From Chitinophaga sp. Ak27 (GTDB taxonomy: Bacteria; Bacteroidota; Bacteroidia; Chitinophagales; Chitinophagaceae): 64,000 nucleotides of DNA. The notes beneath the pieces were generated by a model. The model had not been told where the DNA came from, searched no databases, and was given only the letters and a program-made list of their open reading frames with translations. The stretch lies in NCBI RefSeq assembly GCF_012726295.1, contig NZ_JABAOB010000001.1:1736001-1800000 (forward strand), given 5' to 3'. Shown here piece after piece: positions 35,070-43,693 of this stretch (position 1 is its first letter; every line of letters begins with the position of its first letter). The position numbers were made by a program, and so were the translations under genes.

Positions 35070-37070
35070 ATGCACAAAGCGTTACTCAGCATTGCCCTGG
35101 CCATGGGGTTGATCGTTCCCGCAGCAGCCCAGGTAAAACAAGACAGCAGCCGCGTATTTACTCTTGGAGAAGTAGTATCCTACGGCCGGCACACCGACTC
35201 CGTTAGCACCATTTCACCTGGCCAGGTACAATCCTTTCATCGCCTGAACGTGGCCACCGCACTCAACTTGCTGCCCGGCATCAGTCAATCCAATGTAGGC
35301 CCCCGTAATGAATCTATGATTTATGTACGTGGGTTCGACCTGCGGCAAACGCCGGTATTTATAGACGGGATACCCATATATGTACCCTACGATGGGTATG
35401 TAGACCTGGCCAGGTTTACGACTTTCAACCTGTCGAAGATAGTAGTGGAAAAAGGCGGCGCCTCTGTATTATACGGCCCTAACACCATGGGCGGCGTTAT
35501 TAACCTCATCTCGGCCAAACCTATACATACACTGGAGGTAAACGCCTCCGCCGGATGGCTTACCGGGGGCCACGAAGAAGCGCTGAACATAGGCAGCCGG
35601 CTGAACAAGTTTTATCTGCAAGGCGACATTTCCCGGTACCAACGCGATTATTACAATCTGTCTAAAGATTTTCAATCCACTAAAACAGAAGATGGCGGCC
35701 GGAGAGACAACTCCTATAACAACGACTGGCGCTCTGGTTTCAAATTAGGATTTACTCCCAACAGCCGCAATGAACTGGCTATCGGGTATTCCCATCAGGA
35801 AGGCTCCAAAGGCACGCCCGTGTATACGGGCACGGATACACTCAATTCACAGTATAAAAGTCCCCGCTACTGGCAATGGCCCAAATGGAACAAAGAAAGT
35901 GTGTATTTCTTGTCGAATAGTACGCTGAACGACCACAGCCACCTAAAAACGCGCCTGTATTACGACCGGTTTATCAACGTACTGAAAAGTTTCGATGACG
36001 CCACATATACCACACAGAAAAAGCCCTATGCCTTCACCAGTTACTATAACGACTATACGCTGGGTGGCAATATCGAATACGGCTATACGCTATCTGCCGA
36101 AAACCAATTGAAAGGGGCCGTTCATTTCAAACAGGATGTGCACCGCGAACACAATGAAGGCGAACCGGAAAGAAAAGTATCCGATAATACTTTATCCGCC
36201 GGCATCACCGAACAGCATACCTTTAATACGCACTGGACTTTACATGGAGGCGCTGCGTTTAATTATCGCCAAAGTCTGGATGCACAGAACTATAACAGTC
36301 AAACCAAAACCATCACCGATTTTCCGGGTAACAACAGCCACGCTATAAACGCCCAGGCTAAGCTGGTATATACACCTGTAGCCGGCCGCGACTTCCGGCT
36401 TTCAGCAGACCGTATGACGCGATTTGCCACCATCAAAGACCGTTATTCCTACAGGCTGGGTACGGCCATCCCAAACCCGGACCTACAGGCTGAAAATACG
36501 CTGAACTTTGCGCTGCAATACACCGACACACGAATCAGGAAGGTGAACCTCGACGCTAGTATCTTCTACAGTCACATACAGGATGTGATTCAAAATGTGA
36601 ATAATGTCGTGTATGACACCACCAAACGCCAATGGCTGTCGCAAGCCCAGAACAAAGGACGGGCAGCGTATTACGGCGCAGAAATAGCAGCCACCTGGCA
36701 TATTTGCACTGCCTTTGCCAGCGGGTTAAATTATACGTTCATCAAACGTAAAAATCTCGATAACCCCAACATCCGCTTTACTGATGTACCGGAACATAAA
36801 GCCATCGGCTGGCTGCAATACCATATTTCCCGCTTCAGCATCCTGTTGAACGGTGAATACAACGCCGACCGCTATAGCACCAGCTATGGCGTCCAAGCGC
36901 CGTCGTTCTTTCTCCTGCATGCCAGCGCCATGGTGAAGCTCACCAACTCGCTGAAGCTGCAAGGAGGCGTGAATAACATTTTTGATAAAAATTATATGCT
37001 CACCGAAGGATACCCTGAGCAGGGCAGGAATTATTTTGCCAGGGTACTTTTCAATTATACTTATTTTTAG
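35070..37070 (+). CDS. TonB-dependent receptor (non-SusC type)
   Basis: A 666-residue outer-membrane receptor of the siderophore/metal class. The signal peptide ends at PAAAQ; a TonB-box-like FTLGEVVSYG follows. The plug has MIYVRGFDLRQTPVFIDGIP, LSKIVVEKGGASVLYGPNTMGG and VINLISAKP; the barrel ends in an aromatic residue (NYTYF). It has no carboxypeptidase-like or STN domain and no SusD partner. The MauG/CcP-like gene starts four bases after its stop, and the molybdopterin-fold gene follows, so all three form one operon. The ligand may be an oxyanion or metal complex such as molybdate or tungstate (inference from the ModE-like neighbour). Confidence 0.93.
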   Translation: MHKALLSIALAMGLIVPAAAQVKQDSSRVFTLGEVVSYGRHTDSVSTISPGQVQSFHRLNVATALNLLPGISQSNVGPRNESMIYVRGFDLRQTPVFIDGIPIYVPYDGYVDLARFTTFNLSKIVVEKGGASVLYGPNTMGGVINLISAKPIHTLEVNASAGWLTGGHEEALNIGSRLNKFYLQGDISRYQRDYYNLSKDFQSTKTEDGGRRDNSYNNDWRSGFKLGFTPNSRNELAIGYSHQEGSKGTPVYTGTDTLNSQYKSPRYWQWPKWNKESVYFLSNSTLNDHSHLKTRLYYDRFINVLKSFDDATYTTQKKPYAFTSYYNDYTLGGNIEYGYTLSAENQLKGAVHFKQDVHREHNEGEPERKVSDNTLSAGITEQHTFNTHWTLHGGAAFNYRQSLDAQNYNSQTKTITDFPGNNSHAINAQAKLVYTPVAGRDFRLSADRMTRFATIKDRYSYRLGTAIPNPDLQAENTLNFALQYTDTRIRKVNLDASIFYSHIQDVIQNVNNVVYDTTKRQWLSQAQNKGRAAYYGAEIAATWHICTAFASGLNYTFIKRKNLDNPNIRFTDVPEHKAIGWLQYHISRFSILLNGEYNADRYSTSYGVQAPSFFLLHASAMVKLTNSLKLQGGVNNIFDKNYMLTEGYPEQGRNYFARVLFNYTYF

Positions 37071-37074
37071 AGAG

Positions 37075-38148
37075 ATGAATAAACGCTGGCTCCTGCTATG
37101 GTTTGGTATGGCCGCCCTGTTGTTTACGGGCAGCCGGTGGCTGCCAATGCCCGAACCCTATGTGCCGGTATACCCCGCCAACTTCGGCAACCGGTTAAAT
37201 ATCCCCGCAGATAACCCGTTGACCAAAGAAGGTGTCCTCCTGGGAAGAATGTTGTTTTATGAACCGCTGCTTTCTGCCAACAACAAAATATCCTGTGGCA
37301 GCTGTCACCAGCAGCAGCGCGCTTTTACCGACGGAAAAAAATTCAGCACCGGCATAGATAGCATCCCCACAGAACGCAATAGCATGTCGCTGGCCAACCT
37401 GTTATGGGTACGCCATTTCTTTTGGGATGGCAGGGTTGAAAGCCTGGAACAGCAAGCCCTTACGCCGCTTACCGCATTGCATGAAATGGGGCAGCCGCTT
37501 GATATCAGTGCATCAAAACTACGCCGCAGTCAACGCTATACGGCTCTTTTCAACGCTGCCTTTGGCAACAGCAACATCACCGGCGACCAGATCGTACACG
37601 CCCTGGCACAATTTGAAAGAACTTTAATTTCTGCCAACGCGCCATACGACCGCTATCTCGCCGGCCAGTACCAGCTCCCTCCGGCTGGGGAAAGAGGCAT
37701 GCAGCTGTTTATGACTGCACCAGATCCGGGAAAAAAGATACGCGGCGCTAACTGCGCCCATTGTCATGGTAGTCCAAAATTGTACATGGAATTGTTTCAT
37801 AACAATGGCCTGGATAGCCTGCCCCTGGACCCTGGCAGGGAAAAGCTCACGGGCCTTGCGGCCGACAGGGGCCGGTTCCGCATTCCAACGCTCCGCAACA
37901 TCGCGTTAACGGCGCCGTATATGCACGATGGACGCTTTAGCACCCTGGAGGAAGTGCTGGATCATTACAGCGAGCATATCATCCAGAGCCCATCCTTAAG
38001 TCCCGTATTACGCAATACATCCAACGACATGAACGGCACCTCGCTTAAACTTAGCCGCAGCGAACAAAAAGATATTATCGCCTTTTTGCAACTGCTCACC
38101 GATTCAACGTTTATCAATAATCCACAATTCTCCAATCCTTTTAATTGA
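37075..38148 (+). CDS. Diheme cytochrome c peroxidase / MauG-family protein
   Basis: A 357-residue periplasmic protein with two c-type heme motifs, CGSCH (74-78) and CAHCH (227-231), and the family segments LGRMLFYEPLLS, FWDGRVESLEQQAL and APYMHDGRFSTLEEVLDHY, whose Met is a likely axial ligand. An N-terminal hydrophobic stretch anchors or exports it. CcP members reduce peroxide; MauG and MbnH relatives oxidise a protein partner. Pairing with a TonB receptor recalls MbnH-type systems for metal uptake, but no MbnP is seen. ATG 37075 is used; the frame extends upstream into the receptor gene. Confidence 0.92.
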   Translation: MNKRWLLLWFGMAALLFTGSRWLPMPEPYVPVYPANFGNRLNIPADNPLTKEGVLLGRMLFYEPLLSANNKISCGSCHQQQRAFTDGKKFSTGIDSIPTERNSMSLANLLWVRHFFWDGRVESLEQQALTPLTALHEMGQPLDISASKLRRSQRYTALFNAAFGNSNITGDQIVHALAQFERTLISANAPYDRYLAGQYQLPPAGERGMQLFMTAPDPGKKIRGANCAHCHGSPKLYMELFHNNGLDSLPLDPGREKLTGLAADRGRFRIPTLRNIALTAPYMHDGRFSTLEEVLDHYSEHIIQSPSLSPVLRNTSNDMNGTSLKLSRSEQKDIIAFLQLLTDSTFINNPQFSNPFN

Positions 38149-38155
38149 TGCATCC

Positions 38156-38644
38156 ATGAAATATACTTTGCTTCTTTTTTGGGCCACTATTTTATTGCAT
38201 AGCAGCATATCGGCACAATCGGCCACTATCAGCGTAACGGGAGAAGTAGCCCATCCGCTGCAACTCAGCGCCGCCGATATTGCTGCGATGAAAAAAGTAA
38301 CCGTACAGGCCACCGATCGTGATGGGAAAGCACATAGCTACACAGGCGTACCGGTAGCTGATATCCTGCAACGGGCAGGGGTTACCATGGGAGCACAGCT
38401 CCGCGGAGAAAACATGTCGAAATACTTGCTGATAAAATCAGGTGATGGATATGAGGTATTGTTTTCTTTGCCCGAACTCGATGCGGCTTTTACGGATCGT
38501 GTGGTGATACTGGCCAGCCAGGTAGACGGGCAGCCGTTGCCTGAAGGAAAAGGACCGTTCCGGATCGTAGTGCCTGGTGAGAAAAAGCCCGCCCGCTGGA
38601 TCTGGGAGGTTACGGCCATGACGATACGTTTTGCGAAGGAATAA
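38156..38644 (+). CDS. Small periplasmic molybdopterin-fold protein without cysteine
   Basis: A 162-residue exported protein (signal peptide to SISAQ) with the oxidoreductase molybdopterin-binding (sulfite-oxidase-like) fold: ISVTGEVAHPLQLSAADIAA, SYTGVPVADILQRAG, SGDGYEVLFSLPEL, VDGQPLPEGKGPFRIVVPG and RWIWEVTAMTIRF. Sulfite-oxidase enzymes bind molybdenum through a cysteine; this protein contains no cysteine at all, so it is unlikely to be a normal molybdoenzyme. It may bind the cofactor or an oxyanion, or serve as partner for the diheme protein encoded seven bases upstream. Confidence 0.85.
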   Translation: MKYTLLLFWATILLHSSISAQSATISVTGEVAHPLQLSAADIAAMKKVTVQATDRDGKAHSYTGVPVADILQRAGVTMGAQLRGENMSKYLLIKSGDGYEVLFSLPELDAAFTDRVVILASQVDGQPLPEGKGPFRIVVPGEKKPARWIWEVTAMTIRFAKE

Positions 38645-38646
38645 TA

Positions 38647-38988
38647 TCAGGGCCATTCTTCCATACGGGCCTTTGCGGTTACCAGGAATTGCTGAAAGGA
38701 AGCATTCAGCTCGTGAAACAGCCGGATGGCGGCTTCGCCTTTCGGCGTCAGCGAGGCGCCGCCGCCATTCTTCCCTCCCCTTTCCATGATGACCAGTGGA
38801 TGGCCCGTCCGCTTATTCATCTGGTCTACAAAATCCCAGGCCTGCCGGTAAGATAGCTTCATGGCGGTAGCTGCCTTTTTTAAAGACCCTAACTCGCCGA
38901 TCTTCTCCAGTAGCTCAATTCTTCCATATCCCAGGAAAGGCCCTTCGGTAGTTTCTATCCAGATGCGCCCGTTGGCTATCAGTTTCAT
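38647..38988 (-). CDS. ModE-like winged-helix regulator (no molybdate-binding domain)
   Basis: A 113-residue protein matching the N-terminal DNA-binding domain of ModE: LGYGRIELLEKIGELGSLKKA, then AATAMKLSYRQAWDFVDQMN, GHPLVIMERGGKNGGGASLTPKG. The C-terminal Mop/TOBE domains that bind molybdate in full-length ModE are missing, so sensing must work another way. It converges on the molybdopterin-fold gene with two bases between stops. The palindrome before the TonB receptor is a candidate target. The minus-strand upstream region has TATCTTTA about 25 bases before the ATG, one base off TAnnTTTG. Confidence 0.9.
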   Translation of the reverse strand: MKLIANGRIWIETTEGPFLGYGRIELLEKIGELGSLKKAATAMKLSYRQAWDFVDQMNKRTGHPLVIMERGGKNGGGASLTPKGEAAIRLFHELNASFQQFLVTAKARMEEWP

Positions 38989-39155
38989 GTTATACAGTAT
39001 CGGTGTGCCCTAAAGATAACAGTAAAATTGGCTGGTGTTACCACTTACAAATATGCCAGGGGCAACAGTGCTTAAAATTTTCTCACAAAAGAGGGAGTAT
39101 AATAATATTTTATTTTACGTTATATTTAGAGACACACACAATCGAGATCTTTCTA

Positions 39156-40472
39156 ATGACACAAAACGAGGGCTTAAAGAAAACACTTACTCCCTTTATG
39201 TTGTGGGGACTGGGAGTAGGATACGTAATTTCAGGAATGTACTTTGGCTGGAATCTGGGCCTTGAAAAAGGCGGTGCCGGGGGAATGGCTATCGCCACGG
39301 TGGTGATCATGTTGATGTATATAACCTTTACATTTAGTTATGCAGAACTGGCCTGCGCTATCCCAAAAGCGGGCGGGGTATTCGACTACGCGAACAGGGC
39401 CATGGGAAAAGATATGGGCTTCATTGCAGGTATCGCCCAGGTCATTGAATTCATCCTGGCTCCCCCGGCCATCGCATTTGCTATCGGCGCCTATTTCAAC
39501 GCATTCTTTCCCCAGGTGCCCATTCTCACCAGTGCCATTGCCATCTATTTCGTTTTTACTGCATTAAATGTGTATGGCGTACAAGCTGCTGCTTCTTTTG
39601 AAATGATTGTTACCGTACTCGCAGTGGGAGAATTATTGCTATTTTCCGGGCTTACCCTGCCCAAATTTCAAACGGTACATCTCACCCACAACGCCCTGCC
39701 CAATGGCTGGGGAGGCGCCTTTGCCGCCATTCCCTTTGCTATCTGGTTTTTCCTGGGCATCGAAGGCATCGCCAACGTAGCCGAAGAAACTAAAAATCCG
39801 CAACGCGATATCAGCAAAGGATTTGGCTGGGCTATCCTTACGCTCGCCATCTTATGTATCCTGGTATTTATAGCTGCTACCGGCATTGCAGGCTGGGAAG
39901 CTATTGTATATAAAAACGGGGTCAGTGGTGATACTTCCGATTCTCCCTTGCCCCTCGCCATGGCAAAAATTACGGGCGATAATCACCTGATGTATCACCT
40001 GCTCATCACCGTGGGATTATTTGGCCTGGTAGCCTCGTTTCATGGCTTGATCCTCGCCGCCGGCCGCTCTACCTATGAAATGGGAAGGGTGCATAACCTG
40101 CCCGCTTTCCTCGGCAAAATATCTCCCCGCTTTCAAACGCCCGCCAACGCCCTGACCGGTAACATGGTGATCGGTATCCTGGCCCTGTTGTCGGGCAAAA
40201 CAGCCGAAATCATCGTAGTATCTGTTTTCGGCGCGCTGACCTTATATATCATTTCCATGGTGTCGATTATCGTGTTGAGAAAACGCGAACCGGATTTACC
40301 CCGCCCCTTTAAAGTGGCCTGGTACCCAGCGTTTCCTATCATCGCCCTGGTCATTGCCACGGTTTCTATTATTGCCATGTTTATCTTCAATGGTATATTA
40401 GGGCTCATCTACTTCTCCGTAATAGCCATCACCTTTTTGCTATACAAAATCTTTAAACCCGCCAATACATGA
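39156..40472 (+). CDS. APC-superfamily amine permease, probably ethanolamine permease
   Basis: A 438-residue inner-membrane transporter with about twelve hydrophobic segments. GGAGGMAIATVVIMLMYITF, FSYAELACAIPKAGGVFDYA and the stretch IEFILAPPAIAFAIGAYF closely follow the pattern of the ethanolamine permease branch of the family. The ATG at 39156 is preferred over upstream in-frame starts, which lead into non-conserved sequence. The stop overlaps the next ATG (ATGA at 40469), so it is translationally coupled to the glutamine-synthetase-like ligase. Role: import of the amine that the operon degrades. Confidence 0.9.
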   Translation: MTQNEGLKKTLTPFMLWGLGVGYVISGMYFGWNLGLEKGGAGGMAIATVVIMLMYITFTFSYAELACAIPKAGGVFDYANRAMGKDMGFIAGIAQVIEFILAPPAIAFAIGAYFNAFFPQVPILTSAIAIYFVFTALNVYGVQAAASFEMIVTVLAVGELLLFSGLTLPKFQTVHLTHNALPNGWGGAFAAIPFAIWFFLGIEGIANVAEETKNPQRDISKGFGWAILTLAILCILVFIAATGIAGWEAIVYKNGVSGDTSDSPLPLAMAKITGDNHLMYHLLITVGLFGLVASFHGLILAAGRSTYEMGRVHNLPAFLGKISPRFQTPANALTGNMVIGILALLSGKTAEIIVVSVFGALTLYIISMVSIIVLRKREPDLPRPFKVAWYPAFPIIALVIATVSIIAMFIFNGILGLIYFSVIAITFLLYKIFKPANT

Positions 40473-41827
40473 CAACTTCCGAAATATTAGCGTATGTAAA
40501 GCAACATCCATCCGGTAAGGTAAAAATAGCTGTTGCTGATATTGATGGTGTATTGAGAGGCAAATACATTGCGGCCGACAAGTTTGCCGCTGTCATCGAC
40601 AGCAGGCTAGGTTTCTGTGACGTCACCTTCGGTTGGGATATGAGCGATGTGGTATATGATAATGTGAAATTCACCGGCTGGCATACCGGCTACCCCGATG
40701 CATTGGTACGCCTGGACCTCAGCACCTTTCGCCGCATTCCCTGGGAAAATGATATTCCTTTTTTCCTGGGAGAATTTGTGCTGGAAGATCATTCGCCGGT
40801 ATATACCTGCCCGAGGCAACTGCTGCGTAAAGTGATGGCAGATGCGGCGCAACTGGGATGTAAGCCTTATTTTTCACAGGAGTTTGAGTGGTTTAATTTT
40901 TCTGAGACGCCGGATACTGCCCACCAAAAACATTTCCACGATCTTACTCCCCTTACTCCCGGCATGTTTGGTTACTCCATCCTGCGTAGTGCATTGAAAA
41001 ATGAATACATGAGTAACCTGTTTGAATGGCTGGTGAAATTTGATATACCGGTTGAAGGATTGCATACAGAAACCGGCCCAGGCGTATATGAAGCCGCTAT
41101 CAAATACGGGGAAATATTAACAGCGGCAGACAGGGCCCTGTTATTTAAAACAGCCGTAAAGGAAATTGCTTACAAACACGGCATCATGGCTACTTTCATG
41201 GCCAAAATAAATGAAAATCTCCCTGGCTGCAGCGGGCACGTACACCAAAGTCTCTGGGACAGCGACAGCAAACAAAACCTGTTTTATAACGATAAAGATC
41301 CGCACAAAATGAGCGCGGTAATGAAAAGTTATATCGCCGGTCAACTGCATTGTCTACCGCATATCCTGCCTATGATTGCACCTACCGTCAACAGCTACAA
41401 ACGGCTGGTAGAAGGCGCCTGGGCGCCTACCACGCTCACCTGGGGAATAGATAACCGGACAGTAGCGCTCCGGGCATTGCCCTGCGGCGAAAAAGCCACG
41501 CGGCTGGAAACCAGGGTAGTGGGATCAGATACCAACCCCTACCTGGCGCTGGCGGCATGCCTCGCCGCAGGATTGTATGGCGTAAAAAATAATCTTCCAC
41601 TCCACAAAGAAGCTACCATTGGCAACGGGTACAAAGACACGTCCAATGGTGTATTACCACAAAATCTCCATGCCGCCACCCAGCAAATGAAACATTCCGA
41701 CATCGCAAAAGAACTGTTTGGAGCCTCATTTGTTGAACATTTTACCCTTACCAGGGAATGGGAATGGAGACAGTATGCAAAAGCAGTGACCGACTGGGAA
41801 CTGAAAAGATATTTTGAAATCATTTAA
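40469..41827 (+). CDS. Glutamine-synthetase-family gamma-glutamyl-amine ligase
   Basis: A 452-residue member of the glutamine synthetase family. Motifs include VAVADIDGVLRGKY-like opening (KIAVADIDGVLRGKYI), the metal-binding SQEFEWF and VEGLHTETGPGVYE, ATP-site SGHVHQSLWD and PTVNSYKRLVEGAWAP with RALPCGEKATRLETRVVGSDTNPYL. The absence of the ammonium-assimilation context and the presence of a permease, two dehydrogenases and a class I amidohydrolase indicate that it glutamylates an amine, as PuuA does with putrescine or GlnA4 with ethanolamine in Streptomyces. Overlaps the permease gene by four bases. Confidence 0.9.
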   Translation: MTTSEILAYVKQHPSGKVKIAVADIDGVLRGKYIAADKFAAVIDSRLGFCDVTFGWDMSDVVYDNVKFTGWHTGYPDALVRLDLSTFRRIPWENDIPFFLGEFVLEDHSPVYTCPRQLLRKVMADAAQLGCKPYFSQEFEWFNFSETPDTAHQKHFHDLTPLTPGMFGYSILRSALKNEYMSNLFEWLVKFDIPVEGLHTETGPGVYEAAIKYGEILTAADRALLFKTAVKEIAYKHGIMATFMAKINENLPGCSGHVHQSLWDSDSKQNLFYNDKDPHKMSAVMKSYIAGQLHCLPHILPMIAPTVNSYKRLVEGAWAPTTLTWGIDNRTVALRALPCGEKATRLETRVVGSDTNPYLALAACLAAGLYGVKNNLPLHKEATIGNGYKDTSNGVLPQNLHAATQQMKHSDIAKELFGASFVEHFTLTREWEWRQYAKAVTDWELKRYFEII

Positions 41828-41837
41828 TAGCAGGTAT

Positions 41838-42974
41838 ATGGCAGCTCAGTTTAATTTTCCAACTACCATCCGCTTCGGAGCAGGCGTTATCAGTGAACTT
41901 CCCGCCTATCTTCAGAAAAACGGATTATCGAAGCCCTTGATTGTAACAGATCCTACCGTGGCAGGACTATCATTTTTCAAAGCGATTGTCAACGATCTGC
42001 AGGCACATCATCTTTCTGTAGAAGTATTCAGCGATATCCATAAAAACCCGGTAAAAAGTGATGTGTATAAAGGCACAGAGGTATTTGATCATACACAGCG
42101 CGACAGCATCATCGGTATCGGCGGAGGCGCCGCACTGGATGTAGCCCGCGCCATCGTACTGCGCGTGCATCACCGGGAGGACCTGTTTAAATACGATGAT
42201 CTTATTGGCGGCGATATTTATGTCACCAATGATGTACCTCATTTTGTTACCGTTCCTACCACCGCCGGCACCGGCAGCGAAGTAGGCAGAAGCGCCATCA
42301 TTGCAGATGATGAAACGCACCAGAAAAAAATACTGTTCTCTCCCAAACTAATGGCGAAAATCGTATTTGCCGATCCACTGCTTACGATGGAACTTCCCCC
42401 TTCCGTAACAGCTGCTACCGGTATGGATGCGCTGACCCATAACATGGAAGCATTCCTGGCCAAAAATCCACATCCCCTTTGCGATGGGATTGCCCTGGAA
42501 GGAATATGGCTCATCAAAAACTCCCTGGTAAAAGCCACTAACAATCCTGATATCGAAAGCAGGAGCAATATGCTGATGGCCTCCATGATGGGCGCCATCG
42601 CTTTTCAGAAAGGACTGGGCGTAGTACACTCACTGGCACACCCGCTGTCGTCCCTGCTGGATACCCACCATGGCCTCGCCAATGCGGTGAATATTCCCTA
42701 CGGTATGCGGTTCAACATCGCCGGGTTTGAAGATAAATTCCGCCGCATTGCCAGAACACTGGAACTAAAAGAAGAAACCGGGGAAGCCGTGGTGAAGTAT
42801 TTATTCGACCTTAATACTATGGTGAATATACCCCACCATCTCAGCGACATCGGCGTAAAAGAAAGTCATATCGATACACTCGCCGATCTTGCTTTTGCCG
42901 ACTTCGCACACCCTAACAATCCGAAACCAGTCACCAGGGCCGACTTCAAACAGCTGTACCAAAACGCTTTATAA
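41838..42974 (+). CDS. Iron-containing alcohol dehydrogenase
   Basis: A 378-residue NAD(P)- and Fe-dependent dehydrogenase. GIGGGAALDVARAI binds the nucleotide, VPTTAGTGSEVGRSAII is the family signature, and metal ligands lie in TGMDALTHNMEAF, VVHSLAHPLSS and TPHHGLANAVN-like LDTHHGLANAVNIPYG. In a gamma-glutamylation route for ethanolamine it would oxidise the hydroxyl of gamma-glutamyl-ethanolamide to the aldehyde. A putrescine-type pathway would use an amine oxidase here instead, and none is encoded. The ATG at 41838 is used; the earlier TTG overlaps the ligase gene. Confidence 0.93.
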   Translation: MAAQFNFPTTIRFGAGVISELPAYLQKNGLSKPLIVTDPTVAGLSFFKAIVNDLQAHHLSVEVFSDIHKNPVKSDVYKGTEVFDHTQRDSIIGIGGGAALDVARAIVLRVHHREDLFKYDDLIGGDIYVTNDVPHFVTVPTTAGTGSEVGRSAIIADDETHQKKILFSPKLMAKIVFADPLLTMELPPSVTAATGMDALTHNMEAFLAKNPHPLCDGIALEGIWLIKNSLVKATNNPDIESRSNMLMASMMGAIAFQKGLGVVHSLAHPLSSLLDTHHGLANAVNIPYGMRFNIAGFEDKFRRIARTLELKEETGEAVVKYLFDLNTMVNIPHHLSDIGVKESHIDTLADLAFADFAHPNNPKPVTRADFKQLYQNAL

Positions 42975-42976
42975 TC

Positions 42977-43693
42977 ATGAAGAAAAAAATTGGTATCAGT
43001 TATACAGAAGCCAGCTTCGCTAATTACCAAAATTGGTTCCTGCCCGCAGAGCTGGGAGAGGATATAGAGCTGGTCAGTCTCTCCTTTATCAACAATAATG
43101 TGGACGATATCTATGCCTGCGATGGATTTGTTTTAACCGGGGGCGTAGATGTTTTACCAGCGTTATATGGCGGCGCCGAACACTATCCCCATCAACCTGA
43201 CCACTTCTTACCGGAAAGAGATGCTTTTGAAAAAAAGATCTATGAGTATGCCCAGCAGGAACGTATCCCAGTATTAGGCATTTGCCGGGGATTACAGTAT
43301 ATCAATATACTGGAGGGAGGAAAGGTATATGAAGACATTGGAGAGCCAGCCAATAAAATTCATAAGAAAGAAACCGCCGACAAAATACATGGTGTCAATA
43401 TCCGCAAAGACAGCCTCTTATACGCTATTACCGGCACTACCCACGGGCAGGTTAACAGCGCCCATCACCAGGGTATTCATCCCGCCCACCTGGGCAATAA
43501 CCTCATGGTGAGTGCTACTTCCGACACCAACGATGGCATTATTGAAGGCATTGAATTCAAGGATAAAACAGGCAAAGCCTTCATGCTTTGCGTACAGTGG
43601 CATCCGGAAAGAATGCCGGAGAAAGAAGTAAATCCGCTTTCTCAGAAAATTAAAACACAATTTATCCAGGAAGTAAGAAACCATACAAAATGA
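42977..43693 (+). CDS. Class I glutamine amidotransferase-like gamma-glutamyl hydrolase
   Basis: A 238-residue cytoplasmic hydrolase of the PuuD/GATase class I type. The nucleophile elbow is LGICRGLQYINI with Cys103; VNSAHHQGIHPA and VQWHPERMP provide the His and Glu of the triad. DGFVLTGGVDVLPALYG is the family's substrate-side segment. It should remove the gamma-glutamyl group at the end of the pathway, returning glutamate. Starts two bases after the alcohol dehydrogenase stop and overlaps the aldehyde dehydrogenase start by four bases (ATGA). Confidence 0.92.
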   Translation: MKKKIGISYTEASFANYQNWFLPAELGEDIELVSLSFINNNVDDIYACDGFVLTGGVDVLPALYGGAEHYPHQPDHFLPERDAFEKKIYEYAQQERIPVLGICRGLQYINILEGGKVYEDIGEPANKIHKKETADKIHGVNIRKDSLLYAITGTTHGQVNSAHHQGIHPAHLGNNLMVSATSDTNDGIIEGIEFKDKTGKAFMLCVQWHPERMPEKEVNPLSQKIKTQFIQEVRNHTK

